Of a DNA stretch of 64,000 bases, positions 56,674 to 64,000 are shown one piece after another. A model generated the notes under the pieces. It did no database searches and was not told the origin of the DNA. It was given only the letters and a program-made list of their open reading frames with translations. The position numbers and the translations under genes were made by a program. Source of the stretch: Ruegeria faecimaris (GTDB lineage Bacteria; Pseudomonadota; Alphaproteobacteria; Rhodobacterales; Rhodobacteraceae); assembly GCF_900182615.1 (NCBI RefSeq), contig NZ_FXTE01000010.1:1-64000 (forward strand), given 5' to 3'. Every line of letters starts with the position of its first letter. The first letter of the stretch is position 1.

Positions 56674-58890
56674 ATGAGTCTTGCAACCAAACTGGCACAG
56701 GAAAGACGCGCACGGCTTGCCGCTGAACGTCTGCTGGAGATGAAACAGGCCGAGCTATCAGCGGCCAACCGGAAATTGGGCCTGCACGCGATGGCTCTGA
56801 CTAAACGCATTGGTGAAACGCGGGCCGAGGTTGAGACGGTGCGCGATGAAAATGAAAAAGTTAAATCGGACCTGACATTGGCCAATGCCAAGATCGAAGT
56901 GGCCGAACGGCGGCTATGGCATTCGATCCAGACCTTCCCAGACGGGTTTGCATTCTTCGACGAAGAGAGCCGGTTGATCGGGGCAAATGCCTCATATTTC
57001 AGCCTGTTTGAGGGGCTGGATGAAATAGCGCCCGGTATCAGCTATGGCAGAATTCTGGAAACCCTCACGCAGGAGGGTCTGATTGATACCGTGGACGAGG
57101 CGCAGGATGATTGGCGCGCCAGGATGCTGGCCCGTTGGAAGTTGTCCAACCCGCCGTCAGAAATCGTCAAGCTGTGGAACGGGCTCTATATCAAGCTGAT
57201 TGATCAACGCGGTGGCGGTGGCGATGTGGTCAGCCTTGCGCTTGATATAACCGCCTCGGTCCGGCATCAGGCCGAACTGACCGCGGCGCGCGAACGGGCC
57301 GAGGCTGCAAACCGCGCGAAATCTGCATTCCTAGCCAATATGAGCCATGAAATCCGCACGCCCATGAACGGTATTGTTGGCATGACCGAGTTGATGACCG
57401 AAACCGCGCTGGATGAAGAACAACGGCTCTATCTCAACACGATCCGCAATTCCGGTGAAGCCTTGCTGGTGATCATCAACGATGTTCTGGATTACTCGAA
57501 GATTGAGGCGGATAAGCTGGTCTTGCACCCCGAACAGTTCGATTTCGAACGCTGTATCCTTGAGGTGGCGATGCTGCTGCAGCCCAGTGTTCGTGACAAG
57601 GGTTTAAGCCTTTTAGTCGACTATGACCTGTTTTTGCCAACCCTGTTCGTAGGCGATCCGGGCCGGGTGCGTCAGGTCTTGACCAATCTGGTTGGCAACG
57701 CGGTCAAGTTCACGGCGGAAGGGCATGTCTTGATCCGCGTCACGGGGGTCCCCCGCGCGGAGGCCCAGGCCTGTGATATTCATGTTGCCATAGAAGATAC
57801 CGGTATCGGTATTGCCGAGGATAAAGCGGCGCATATCTTTGGTGAATTCAATCAGGTTGAGGATGAACAAAACCGACAGTTTGAAGGGACCGGGTTGGGC
57901 CTGGCCATCACCAAACGACTGATCAAATTGATGGACGGTGCCATCTGGGTCGAAAGCGAGCCGGGCCAGGGGTCCTGTTTTGGATTTCGGATAACGCTGC
58001 CGACGGTCGAAGGTCCGCAACCCGCCCCCCCGAATCTGGAAGGATGTCTGCGCCATGTGGTCGTGGTTGAAGATCTGGCTGTCAATCGAGCGATCCTGTC
58101 AAAGCAACTTGGTCGTCTGGGTGCCAAGGTTACCGAATGTACCACCGGAACCGAGGCGCTGGCTACGCTTGATGACACCGTAGATCTGGTGCTGTGCGAT
58201 CACGATCTGCCGGACATGGACGGGCTGGATTTGGCGGCCACGATAAAGGGCCGGGGGTGGACGGATACCTCTGTCGTGGTCATGTCGGCCAATCCCGGCG
58301 TGATTCATGCTCATCCGGCCTGCCAGCTCATTGACGGAGTGTTGCAAAAGCCGATCCCTCGTTCAGAATTATATGCACGTCTGACCGCTCTGGGACGATC
58401 AGCGGATTCGATATCGAATGGTTCCGACACGCAAAACCCAACGGTTGCGCAGGTCAGACCGATTGCCGAGGATCAAAGGCTCATGCGGGTTCTGGCTGCT
58501 GAGGACAACAAGACCAACCAGCTGATCCTGCGCAAGATGGTCAAGGATCTGAACATTGATCTTCGCTTTGCGGGCAACGGGCTTGAGGCGGTCGCCGCCC
58601 ATCTGGAATTCGACCCGGATTTGATATTCATGGATATCTCTATGCCCGGAATGGATGGTAAACAGGCCACAGGTGAAATCCGCCGCCGCGAGGTTGAAAC
58701 CAATCAGCACGTCCCGATCGTAGCCCTGACCGCACATGCAATGAGCGGAGATGACCAGGGTATTTTATCGGCTGGATTGGACTACTACCTGACCAAACCG
58801 CTGCAAAAACAGAAAATCCACCAGATGATCCTTGACCATCGGCCAGACGGAACGCAACCGGTTCTTGATGACGAAACCCGAGCGTTCTAG
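56674..58890 (+). CDS. Hybrid sensor histidine kinase with two receiver domains
   Basis: About 738 residues from [15 protein letters not shown]; an upstream in-frame Met at 56635 is not preferred. Residues 1-90 are a charged coiled coil and no membrane segment is present, so it is cytoplasmic. A PAS-like domain follows ([29 protein letters not shown]). The phosphorylated His is in [17 protein letters not shown], with ATPase boxes [25 protein letters not shown] and [13 protein letters not shown]. The first receiver has [12 protein letters not shown]; the second has [20 protein letters not shown] and TAHAM. No response regulator or phosphotransfer gene is adjacent. Confidence 0.93.
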   Translation: MSLATKLAQERRARLAAERLLEMKQAELSAANRKLGLHAMALTKRIGETRAEVETVRDENEKVKSDLTLANAKIEVAERRLWHSIQTFPDGFAFFDEESRLIGANASYFSLFEGLDEIAPGISYGRILETLTQEGLIDTVDEAQDDWRARMLARWKLSNPPSEIVKLWNGLYIKLIDQRGGGGDVVSLALDITASVRHQAELTAARERAEAANRAKSAFLANMSHEIRTPMNGIVGMTELMTETALDEEQRLYLNTIRNSGEALLVIINDVLDYSKIEADKLVLHPEQFDFERCILEVAMLLQPSVRDKGLSLLVDYDLFLPTLFVGDPGRVRQVLTNLVGNAVKFTAEGHVLIRVTGVPRAEAQACDIHVAIEDTGIGIAEDKAAHIFGEFNQVEDEQNRQFEGTGLGLAITKRLIKLMDGAIWVESEPGQGSCFGFRITLPTVEGPQPAPPNLEGCLRHVVVVEDLAVNRAILSKQLGRLGAKVTECTTGTEALATLDDTVDLVLCDHDLPDMDGLDLAATIKGRGWTDTSVVVMSANPGVIHAHPACQLIDGVLQKPIPRSELYARLTALGRSADSISNGSDTQNPTVAQVRPIAEDQRLMRVLAAEDNKTNQLILRKMVKDLNIDLRFAGNGLEAVAAHLEFDPDLIFMDISMPGMDGKQATGEIRRREVETNQHVPIVALTAHAMSGDDQGILSAGLDYYLTKPLQKQKIHQMILDHRPDGTQPVLDDETRAF

Positions 58891-58899
58891 GCTGCCGAC

Positions 58900-59361
58900 A
58901 TGACTGATGACCGTGGATTTCACCCCCGCGCGCTGGGCGAGATTGCCATTCGCTGCGCAGATATGGCCGCTATGGTGCAGTTCTATGAACAGGTGGTCGG
59001 CCTGCAGCGTCTGAGCGGTGACCATGACAGCGCTATAACCTTCTTCCGGATAGCCGAGGGGTTTGGCGGCCATACGCAAGTTCTGGCCCTGTTTCACCAC
59101 AGCACCGCGCCACGACCGGGGCAACATCGGGCCGGTGCAGAAGGTCCCGTAACAGGAGCGGGATCGTCGCTGCATCATATCGCATTGTCGCTGCCCTTCG
59201 ACGAGCAGGCGGCGGTCATAAGTTGGTATGACAAGATCGGCCAACCCTATCGCGTCGAGCAGTTCGGATGGGTTGGTTGGCGCGGTATTTTCACCGAAGA
59301 CCCGGAAGGCAACACAGTTGAACTGGTCTCTTACGACCCGTCGATGCTGGCTGAGGCCTGA
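58900..59361 (+). CDS. VOC-superfamily (glyoxalase-like) protein
   Basis: A 153-residue single VOC unit pair: GEIAIRCADMAAMVQFYEQVVGLQRL, then SSLHHIALSLPFDEQAA and FTEDPEGNTVELVSYDP. The His and Glu residues in these strands are where the family binds a divalent metal. It could be a dioxygenase, isomerase or resistance-type protein; the reaction is unknown. It begins ten bases after the kinase stop and its last 31 bases overlap the convergent yaaA 3' end. Confidence 0.85.
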   Translation: MTDDRGFHPRALGEIAIRCADMAAMVQFYEQVVGLQRLSGDHDSAITFFRIAEGFGGHTQVLALFHHSTAPRPGQHRAGAEGPVTGAGSSLHHIALSLPFDEQAAVISWYDKIGQPYRVEQFGWVGWRGIFTEDPEGNTVELVSYDPSMLAEA

Positions 59362-60122
59362 TAGGGCCGGATAAAGACCGGCTTGTCGTTCTCTGACAGG
59401 TCGGGTCGGTATTCATAGCCGCCCGAGTCGAACTCTGTCAGGCTGGCGGGTTCGGACAGACGGTGTTGAATAACATAGCGGGCCATCGCCCCGCGTGCCT
59501 TTTTGGCAAAGAAGCTGACGATCTTTGGCGTGCCGCCCTTGTCTTCCATGAAGACCGGCGTGATGACCCGTAATTTCAGCGCTTTGGGGTCTACTGCACC
59601 GAAATATTCCTGACTGGCGCAATTCAACAGCACATCGCTACCGGTACCGGCTGCCTGAGCGTTCAGCGCCTTGCTTAGTTGGTCGCGCCAATAATCGTAC
59701 AGGTTCTTGCCGCGCCGGGTCTTCAGCCTACTGCCCATCTCAAGCCGATAGGGCTGAATGGCGTCCAGCGGACGCAATATGCCATACAGTCCGGACAGGA
59801 TGCGCAGGTGATCCTGGGCCCAGGCCATCTCTTCCACATCCAGCGAAGTCGCTTCGAGCCCCTGATAGGTGTCTCCGGCAAAGGCCAGTGCGGCCGGGCG
59901 TGTCGCCACAGCATCGGGGGCGTCCGAAAAGGCGCGATAACGGTCGCGGTTCAGGCGGGCCAGATCATCGCTCAGATCCATCAGCTTTTTCAGGTCGCCC
60001 AGCGTCAGATTGCGGGCGGTTTTCGACAGGCGGATCGCGTCATCCTGAAAGTCGGGTTGCGTGACCTCAACATTCCGTTCTGCCCAATCCAGCCGTTTGG
60101 CCGGGGAAATCACTACCAGCAT
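59331..60122 (-). CDS. yaaA: YaaA, peroxide-stress protein (DUF328)
   Basis: A 263-residue protein matching YaaA throughout: MLVVISPAKRLDW at the N terminus, DLKKLMDLSDDLARLNRDRY, PAALAFAGDTYQGLEA, ILSGLYGILRPLDAIQPYRLEMG, LLNCASQEYFGAVDP, KIVSFFAKKARGAMARY and FDSGGYEYRPDLS. In E. coli YaaA lowers free iron during peroxide stress and binds DNA. It lies 33 bp downstream of recQ on the same strand, so the two may be co-transcribed as a DNA-damage pair. Confidence 0.93.
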   Translation of the reverse strand: MLVVISPAKRLDWAERNVEVTQPDFQDDAIRLSKTARNLTLGDLKKLMDLSDDLARLNRDRYRAFSDAPDAVATRPAALAFAGDTYQGLEATSLDVEEMAWAQDHLRILSGLYGILRPLDAIQPYRLEMGSRLKTRRGKNLYDYWRDQLSKALNAQAAGTGSDVLLNCASQEYFGAVDPKALKLRVITPVFMEDKGGTPKIVSFFAKKARGAMARYVIQHRLSEPASLTEFDSGGYEYRPDLSENDKPVFIRPYQASASIDGS

Positions 60123-60155
60123 AGTCGCCCTCGTTTCTTGCCTGTTGGTGGGTAT

Positions 60156-62195
60156 CTAGCTTGCCATACGCAGCACGTCCAGAAAGGCGGCTCCAAACCT
60201 TTCGTGACGGCGGTCACCCAGAACCTGTTCGATGGCGCGCGGGTCGTCTGATCGCAACTGCGCCACCTTTGCCAGTTGCGAGGCGGTACAGGTCAGCGGC
60301 TTGTCGATTCCATCAGGGCCGCGCGACAGTTGCGACTGAACTTCGAGCAGGCGGTCGTAAATCTCACCCTGATCGCGCCCGGCCAGTTTGCGGCGGGCCG
60401 GGTGCAGTTCTTCGACCGCGCCGGTCAGAACCTCCAGAAACGTGGCCCCGTATCGTTCCAACTTTTTAGCACCGATCCCGCTGATCCGGGCCATATCATC
60501 CAGCGTTGCAGGGCGGGTTTCCGCCATTTCGATCAGCGTGCGATCGGGAAAAATAACATAGGCCGGGACCCGCGCGGATTCGGCCAGCGCACGGCGTTTC
60601 GCCTTGAGTGCGCTCAGCAGCGGTGCGTCTTCTTCGGATACCATCTCTTTGACCGCAGGCCGACGGGTTGCTTTGCGGATCGTGTCCTTACGCAGGTTGA
60701 TCTGCGCCTCGCCTTTCAGGATCGGCTTGGCGGCCTCAGTCATGCGCAGCGCACCGTGGCGGTCGGGATCAGGACGGACCAGATCATGGCCCATCATCTG
60801 CCGGAAGATCGCCTGCCATTGCGGGCGGGACCAGTCCTTGCCAATGCCATAGGTCGACAGATTGTCATGTCGGCGGGCGCGGATCTTGTCGGTTTCATTG
60901 CCCAACAGGATGTCGATCAGATGGCCTGCGCCGAACCATTCCTCGGTGCGCAGGATCGCGGACAGGGCCATACGAACCGGGGTGGTGCCATCGAACACTT
61001 CCGGCGGGCTGTCACACAGATCGCATTTGCCACAGGGTTCGGTCTGTTCACCGAAATAACCCAGCAAAGTCTGACGGCGGCAGGCCAGCGCCTCGGCCAA
61101 GCCAAGCAGGGCGTTCAAACGGGCGTGATCGGCCATCCGCCGGTCAGACGGAGCAAGCCCCTCGTCTATCTGTGACCGGCGCAGGCGAATGTCATCTGCC
61201 CCAAACAGGGTCAGGGTTTCTGCCGGGGCGCCATCACGCCCGGCGCGGCCGATTTCCTGATAATAAGCTTCGATGGATTTGGGCAGGTCCGCATGGGCGA
61301 CCCAGCGGATATCGGGCTTGTCTATGCCCATGCCAAAGGCAACCGTGGCCACCACGATCAGACCATCCTCGCGCGCAAAGCGGGTCTCGACGATGCGGCG
61401 ATCCTCGGGATCCATGCCGCCGTGATAGTGACAGGCGGTGTGGCCTTCGGCACGCAGGGCCTGTGCCAGAACCTCGGTCTTGTTACGGGTGCCGCAATAG
61501 ACAATGCCGGATTGGGTTTTGCGCGCGGCGGCAAAATCCAGGACCTGTTTGCGGGGCCCATCCTTGGCGGCAAAGGCCAGGTGGATGTTGGGTCGGTCGA
61601 ACCCGCGCAGAAATTTGCGCGGGGCTGTACCGTCAAACAGCTTTTCGACAATCTCGTCCTGCGTTTCCGCATCTGCTGTGGCGGTGAAAGCGGCCAAAGG
61701 CACATCCAGCGCACGTCGCAGCTCTCCGATCCGAAGGTAGTCGGGGCGGAAATCATGGCCCCATTGACTGACGCAATGCGCCTCGTCCACCGCAATCAAG
61801 CTGACATTGATCCGCCGCAACATGCCCAGCGCCGATCCGGCGGCCAGACGTTCGGGAGCCATGTACAGCAGCTTGAGCCGCCCGGCCTCCAACGCCTCCC
61901 ACACGGCATCGGTTTCTTCGGGGGTATTGCCGGAGGTCAGCGCGCCGGCCTCGACGCCTGCTTCCTGCAAGCCGCGCACCTGATCACGCATCAGGGCAAT
62001 CAGCGGAGAGATCACTACCGTGACCCCATCACGCATCAGCGCAGGCAGTTGGAAACACAGGGATTTACCACCGCCCGTCGGCATGATGGCCAGCACGTTT
62101 TCGCCCAGCGTGACGGCATCGACGATCTCTTCCTGACCGGGGCGGAAATCGTCGAATCCAAAGACATCTCGCAGCAAAGGCGCGGCGTCAAACAT
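60156..62195 (-). CDS. recQ: ATP-dependent DNA helicase RecQ
   Basis: A 679-residue RecQ helicase, full length. Helicase motifs are FRPGQEEIVDAV (0), MPTGGGKSLCFQLPAL (I), VDEAHCVSQWGHDFRPDYLRIG (II), AFTATAD (III), GIVYCGTRNKTEVLAQALRAEG (IV), VVATVAFGMGIDKPDIRWVAH (V) and QEIGRAGRDG (VI). The RQC zinc site is CRRQTLLGYFGE...CGKCDLC. An HRDC-type domain follows, and the C-terminal 170 residues contain a second HRDC-like repeat. It unwinds 3'-tailed DNA in recombination repair. Confidence 0.97.
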   Translation of the reverse strand: MFDAAPLLRDVFGFDDFRPGQEEIVDAVTLGENVLAIMPTGGGKSLCFQLPALMRDGVTVVISPLIALMRDQVRGLQEAGVEAGALTSGNTPEETDAVWEALEAGRLKLLYMAPERLAAGSALGMLRRINVSLIAVDEAHCVSQWGHDFRPDYLRIGELRRALDVPLAAFTATADAETQDEIVEKLFDGTAPRKFLRGFDRPNIHLAFAAKDGPRKQVLDFAAARKTQSGIVYCGTRNKTEVLAQALRAEGHTACHYHGGMDPEDRRIVETRFAREDGLIVVATVAFGMGIDKPDIRWVAHADLPKSIEAYYQEIGRAGRDGAPAETLTLFGADDIRLRRSQIDEGLAPSDRRMADHARLNALLGLAEALACRRQTLLGYFGEQTEPCGKCDLCDSPPEVFDGTTPVRMALSAILRTEEWFGAGHLIDILLGNETDKIRARRHDNLSTYGIGKDWSRPQWQAIFRQMMGHDLVRPDPDRHGALRMTEAAKPILKGEAQINLRKDTIRKATRRPAVKEMVSEEDAPLLSALKAKRRALAESARVPAYVIFPDRTLIEMAETRPATLDDMARISGIGAKKLERYGATFLEVLTGAVEELHPARRKLAGRDQGEIYDRLLEVQSQLSRGPDGIDKPLTCTASQLAKVAQLRSDDPRAIEQVLGDRRHERFGAAFLDVLRMAS

Positions 62196-62281
62196 GTGCG
62201 GGGGTGCCCTGTTTTAAGGTTTATCTGCTCTTAAGACAGGACAATCACATACTAAGATTCACTGAACAAGAGGGATCAGCC

Positions 62282-62587
62282 TCAGCTCAGGGCCAGAAAG
62301 AGTTCCGGCAGGACGTAGCTTCGCAGTGAAATGATGATGATCAACACGACCAGAGGCGTCAGATCGATGCCGCCAAGATCGGGCAGCACTTTGCGAATAG
62401 GGCGATAAATCGGCTCCAGGATCCGATTCAACCCGTACCAAATCTGGGCAACGAATTGCTGGTGAAGGTTCAGAACCTGAAAGTTAATCAGCCAGCTCAT
62501 TATGACCTGAATCAAGACGAACCAATAGGCGATGCTCAATACCAAGTCGATCGGGCCGAAAATTGCCATCATATTCGTATACTCCAA
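62282..62587 (-). CDS. YggT-family membrane protein
   Basis: A 101-residue protein with two membrane helices. Family blocks are LSIAYWFVLIQVIMSWL, NRILEPIYRPIRKVLPDLGGIDLTPLVVLIII and LPELFLALS. The family is linked with cell division, membrane stress and osmotic adaptation in bacteria and cyanobacteria. It lies upstream of recQ on the same strand with an 86-bp gap, so it may have its own promoter. Confidence 0.9.
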   Translation of the reverse strand: MEYTNMMAIFGPIDLVLSIAYWFVLIQVIMSWLINFQVLNLHQQFVAQIWYGLNRILEPIYRPIRKVLPDLGGIDLTPLVVLIIIISLRSYVLPELFLALS

Positions 62588-62706
62588 GTCACGTTTCGGG
62601 AGAGGTAGTGGCTAGCGCAGCAAAGAGCAAGTGCGCGCTAACAGAACCCTTGCGAAATAGGCCAAAGAACCGTCTTATGACGCCAACAATAAAAAACGGG
62701 GCAGGT

Positions 62707-64000
62707 ATGGCAGAGATTTCCAAGCGCAAACGCATCTGGGGCTGGTGGTTCTTCGACTGGGCAAGTCAGCCCTATCACACGCTGTTGGTGACCTTTGTTT
62801 TTGGGCCCTATTTTGCCGGGGTAGCCGCCGAGTATTATCTGAACGCCGGTCTGGGTTCCGATGCCGCAGACGCACGGGCGCAGACGGTGTGGGCGAACTG
62901 CATGACCATCGTGGGGCTGATCATCGCCTTTGGTGCCCCGCTGATGGGGGCGATGGCGGATGTTTCGGGCCGTCGTATACCATGGATATTCGGCTTTTCC
63001 ATCATGTACGCGGTGGGCTCTGCTGCGCTGTGGTACACGTTGCCGGACGGGTCAAACATGTGGCTGATGCTGTCGGCCTTTGGCCTGGGTTTTGTCGGGG
63101 CGGAATACGCGCTGATCTTCGCCAATTCTCAGCTGCCCGATCTGGGTGATGACAGTGAGGTGGGCGAGATATCGGGTTCGGGTTTTGCCTTTGGCTATTT
63201 CGGCGGGCTTATCTCGCTGGCAATCATGCTGGCCCTGTTTGTTGAGCAGGGTAATGGCAAGACCCTGATCGGCATGGACCCTGTTTTTGGTCTGGACGCC
63301 GCAGCACGCGAAGGCACGCGATTTGTCGGGCCGTTCACCGCCGTGTGGTTCATTCTGTTCATGATCCCCTATTTCCTGTGGGTGCGCGACGATCCAGATG
63401 TCGAAAAGAAAGGCAGCGTCAAAGAGGCGCTGCAGCTGCTGGTCAAATCAGTCTCTAACCTGCGCAATCGCGTCAGTCTGGCCAGCTATCTGGGCTCGTC
63501 CATGTTCTATCGCGATGCGCTGAACGGTCTGTATACCTTTGGCGGCGTTTATGCGCGGCTGGTGCTGGAATGGGATCTGATCAAGATCGGCGTATTCGGG
63601 ATTGTCAGCGTTCTGGCCGCGGCAGCCTTTGCCTGGCTTGGCGGCAAGCTGGACAAGAAATACGGCCCCAAACCTGTCATTCTGGTTGCGATCTGGGTGC
63701 TGATCTTTGTCTGTATCACCGTCGTGATGATGGACCGGACCCAGATCTACGGTATCGCCCTGCCCGAAGGGTCGGGCCTGCCGGATCTGGTGTTCTTTGG
63801 TTGCGGTGTTCTGATCGGCGGCATGGGGGGTATCCTACAATCGGCCAGCCGTTCTCTGATGGTGCGCCACACCGATCCCGCTGCCCCGGTCGAGAGCTTT
63901 GGCCTGTATGGCTTGTCCGGCCGCGCCACCGCATTTGCGGCCCCTTTGTTGATCGGGATTGCCACAACCCTGACCGGTAGTGCGCGACTGGGGGTGTCAC
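62707..64000 (+). CDS. UMF1-type MFS transporter (Atg22-like), 3' end outside the window
   Basis: The frame is open from the ATG at 62707 (MAEISKRKRIWGWWFFDWASQPYHTLL) to the window end, giving 431 residues of a truncated gene. GGGGCAGG lies just upstream; an in-frame ATG at 62677 is an alternative. Features are GWWFFDWASQPY, typical of UMF1/Atg22 proteins, the motif A-like DVSGRRIPWIFGFS, GFVGAEYALIFANSQLPDL and GVLIGGMGGILQSASRSLM. These transporters may export amino acids or related solutes; the substrate is unknown. Confidence 0.88.
   Translation, partial: MAEISKRKRIWGWWFFDWASQPYHTLLVTFVFGPYFAGVAAEYYLNAGLGSDAADARAQTVWANCMTIVGLIIAFGAPLMGAMADVSGRRIPWIFGFSIMYAVGSAALWYTLPDGSNMWLMLSAFGLGFVGAEYALIFANSQLPDLGDDSEVGEISGSGFAFGYFGGLISLAIMLALFVEQGNGKTLIGMDPVFGLDAAAREGTRFVGPFTAVWFILFMIPYFLWVRDDPDVEKKGSVKEALQLLVKSVSNLRNRVSLASYLGSSMFYRDALNGLYTFGGVYARLVLEWDLIKIGVFGIVSVLAAAAFAWLGGKLDKKYGPKPVILVAIWVLIFVCITVVMMDRTQIYGIALPEGSGLPDLVFFGCGVLIGGMGGILQSASRSLMVRHTDPAAPVESFGLYGLSGRATAFAAPLLIGIATTLTGSARLGVS

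Noticed and set aside
1-64000. tRNA, rRNA, IS elements, integrases, attachment sites
   Set aside because: Reading the intergenic gaps on both strands gave no cloverleaf, no transposase or recombinase frame and no flanking repeats.

Overview
The window is about 64 kb of GC-rich alphaproteobacterial chromosome and looks like a marine Rhodobacteraceae (Roseobacter group, Ruegeria-like). The main reasons are a complete methylated-amine degradation block (gmaS, mgsABC, an Amt transporter and dmmDABC) arranged as I recall it from Ruegeria pomeroyi, a class III formaldehyde dehydrogenase, and RpoE/ChrR-type promoters. I see no rRNA, tRNA, CRISPR array, insertion sequence, phage or attachment site. 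Gene density is high, with many 1-8 bp stop/start overlaps.

Layout. (1) 1-13.7 kb: the end of folD, a DMT exporter and a truncated haemoglobin, then two divergent methylamine operons. The minus-strand operon amt / small membrane protein / mgsA / mgsB / mgsC / gmaS makes N-methylglutamate from monomethylamine. The plus-strand operon dmmD / dmmA / dmmB / dmmC / GNAT demethylates dimethylamine to monomethylamine. A XRE-cupin regulator closes the block. (2) 13.9-18.9 kb: an AraC regulator divergent from a secreted alpha/beta hydrolase, and a MerR regulator divergent from an MFS pump plus a proline-iminopeptidase-like hydrolase. Both intergenic gaps carry recognisable operators. (3) 19.4-28.1 kb: the most unusual region. 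A minus-strand operon encodes a SAM/nucleotidyl-cyclase/ATPase/TPR protein, a family 1 encapsulin shell protein, a DUF3237 protein, an FAD phytoene-desaturase-like oxidoreductase with a long C-terminal tail and a trans-type polyprenyl diphosphate synthase. A small unknown gene follows. This reads as an isoprenoid-handling protein nanocompartment, which I do not recognise from the literature.

(4) 28.5-33 kb: a Ton energising set (small secreted protein, ExbB, two ExbD, TonB) and a porin. (5) 33-38.1 kb: a five-gene minus-strand operon (FAD oxidoreductase, chalcone-isomerase-like protein, MFS, two DUF3833 proteins) divergent from an SDR. Both directions start from near-identical TGATCC-N16-CGTATT promoters, suggesting one ECF-sigma (RpoE-ChrR, singlet oxygen) stress regulon. 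(6) 38.1-49.6 kb: housekeeping and mixed genes, including glutathione-dependent formaldehyde dehydrogenase, a group III truncated haemoglobin, an ABC ATPase without a permease, a CHCC zinc-finger protein, DNA polymerase I and a hydroxypyruvate-isomerase-like protein. (7) 49.7-56.4 kb: a tightly overlapped MoxR / DUF58 / BatA-DUF4159 / membrane protein operon. (8) 56.7-64 kb: a hybrid histidine kinase with two receivers, a VOC protein, YaaA, RecQ, YggT and the start of a UMF1-type MFS transporter.

How the genes work together. In region 1, dimethylamine is oxidised by DmmABC. DmmD (GcvT-like) and FolD plausibly pass the released C1 unit through tetrahydrofolate, while GmaS and MgsABC move the methylamine nitrogen and methyl group onto glutamate. 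Formaldehyde that escapes could be oxidised by the glutathione-dependent dehydrogenase at 38.6 kb. Functions are inferred from protein sequence by eye; no database search was run.
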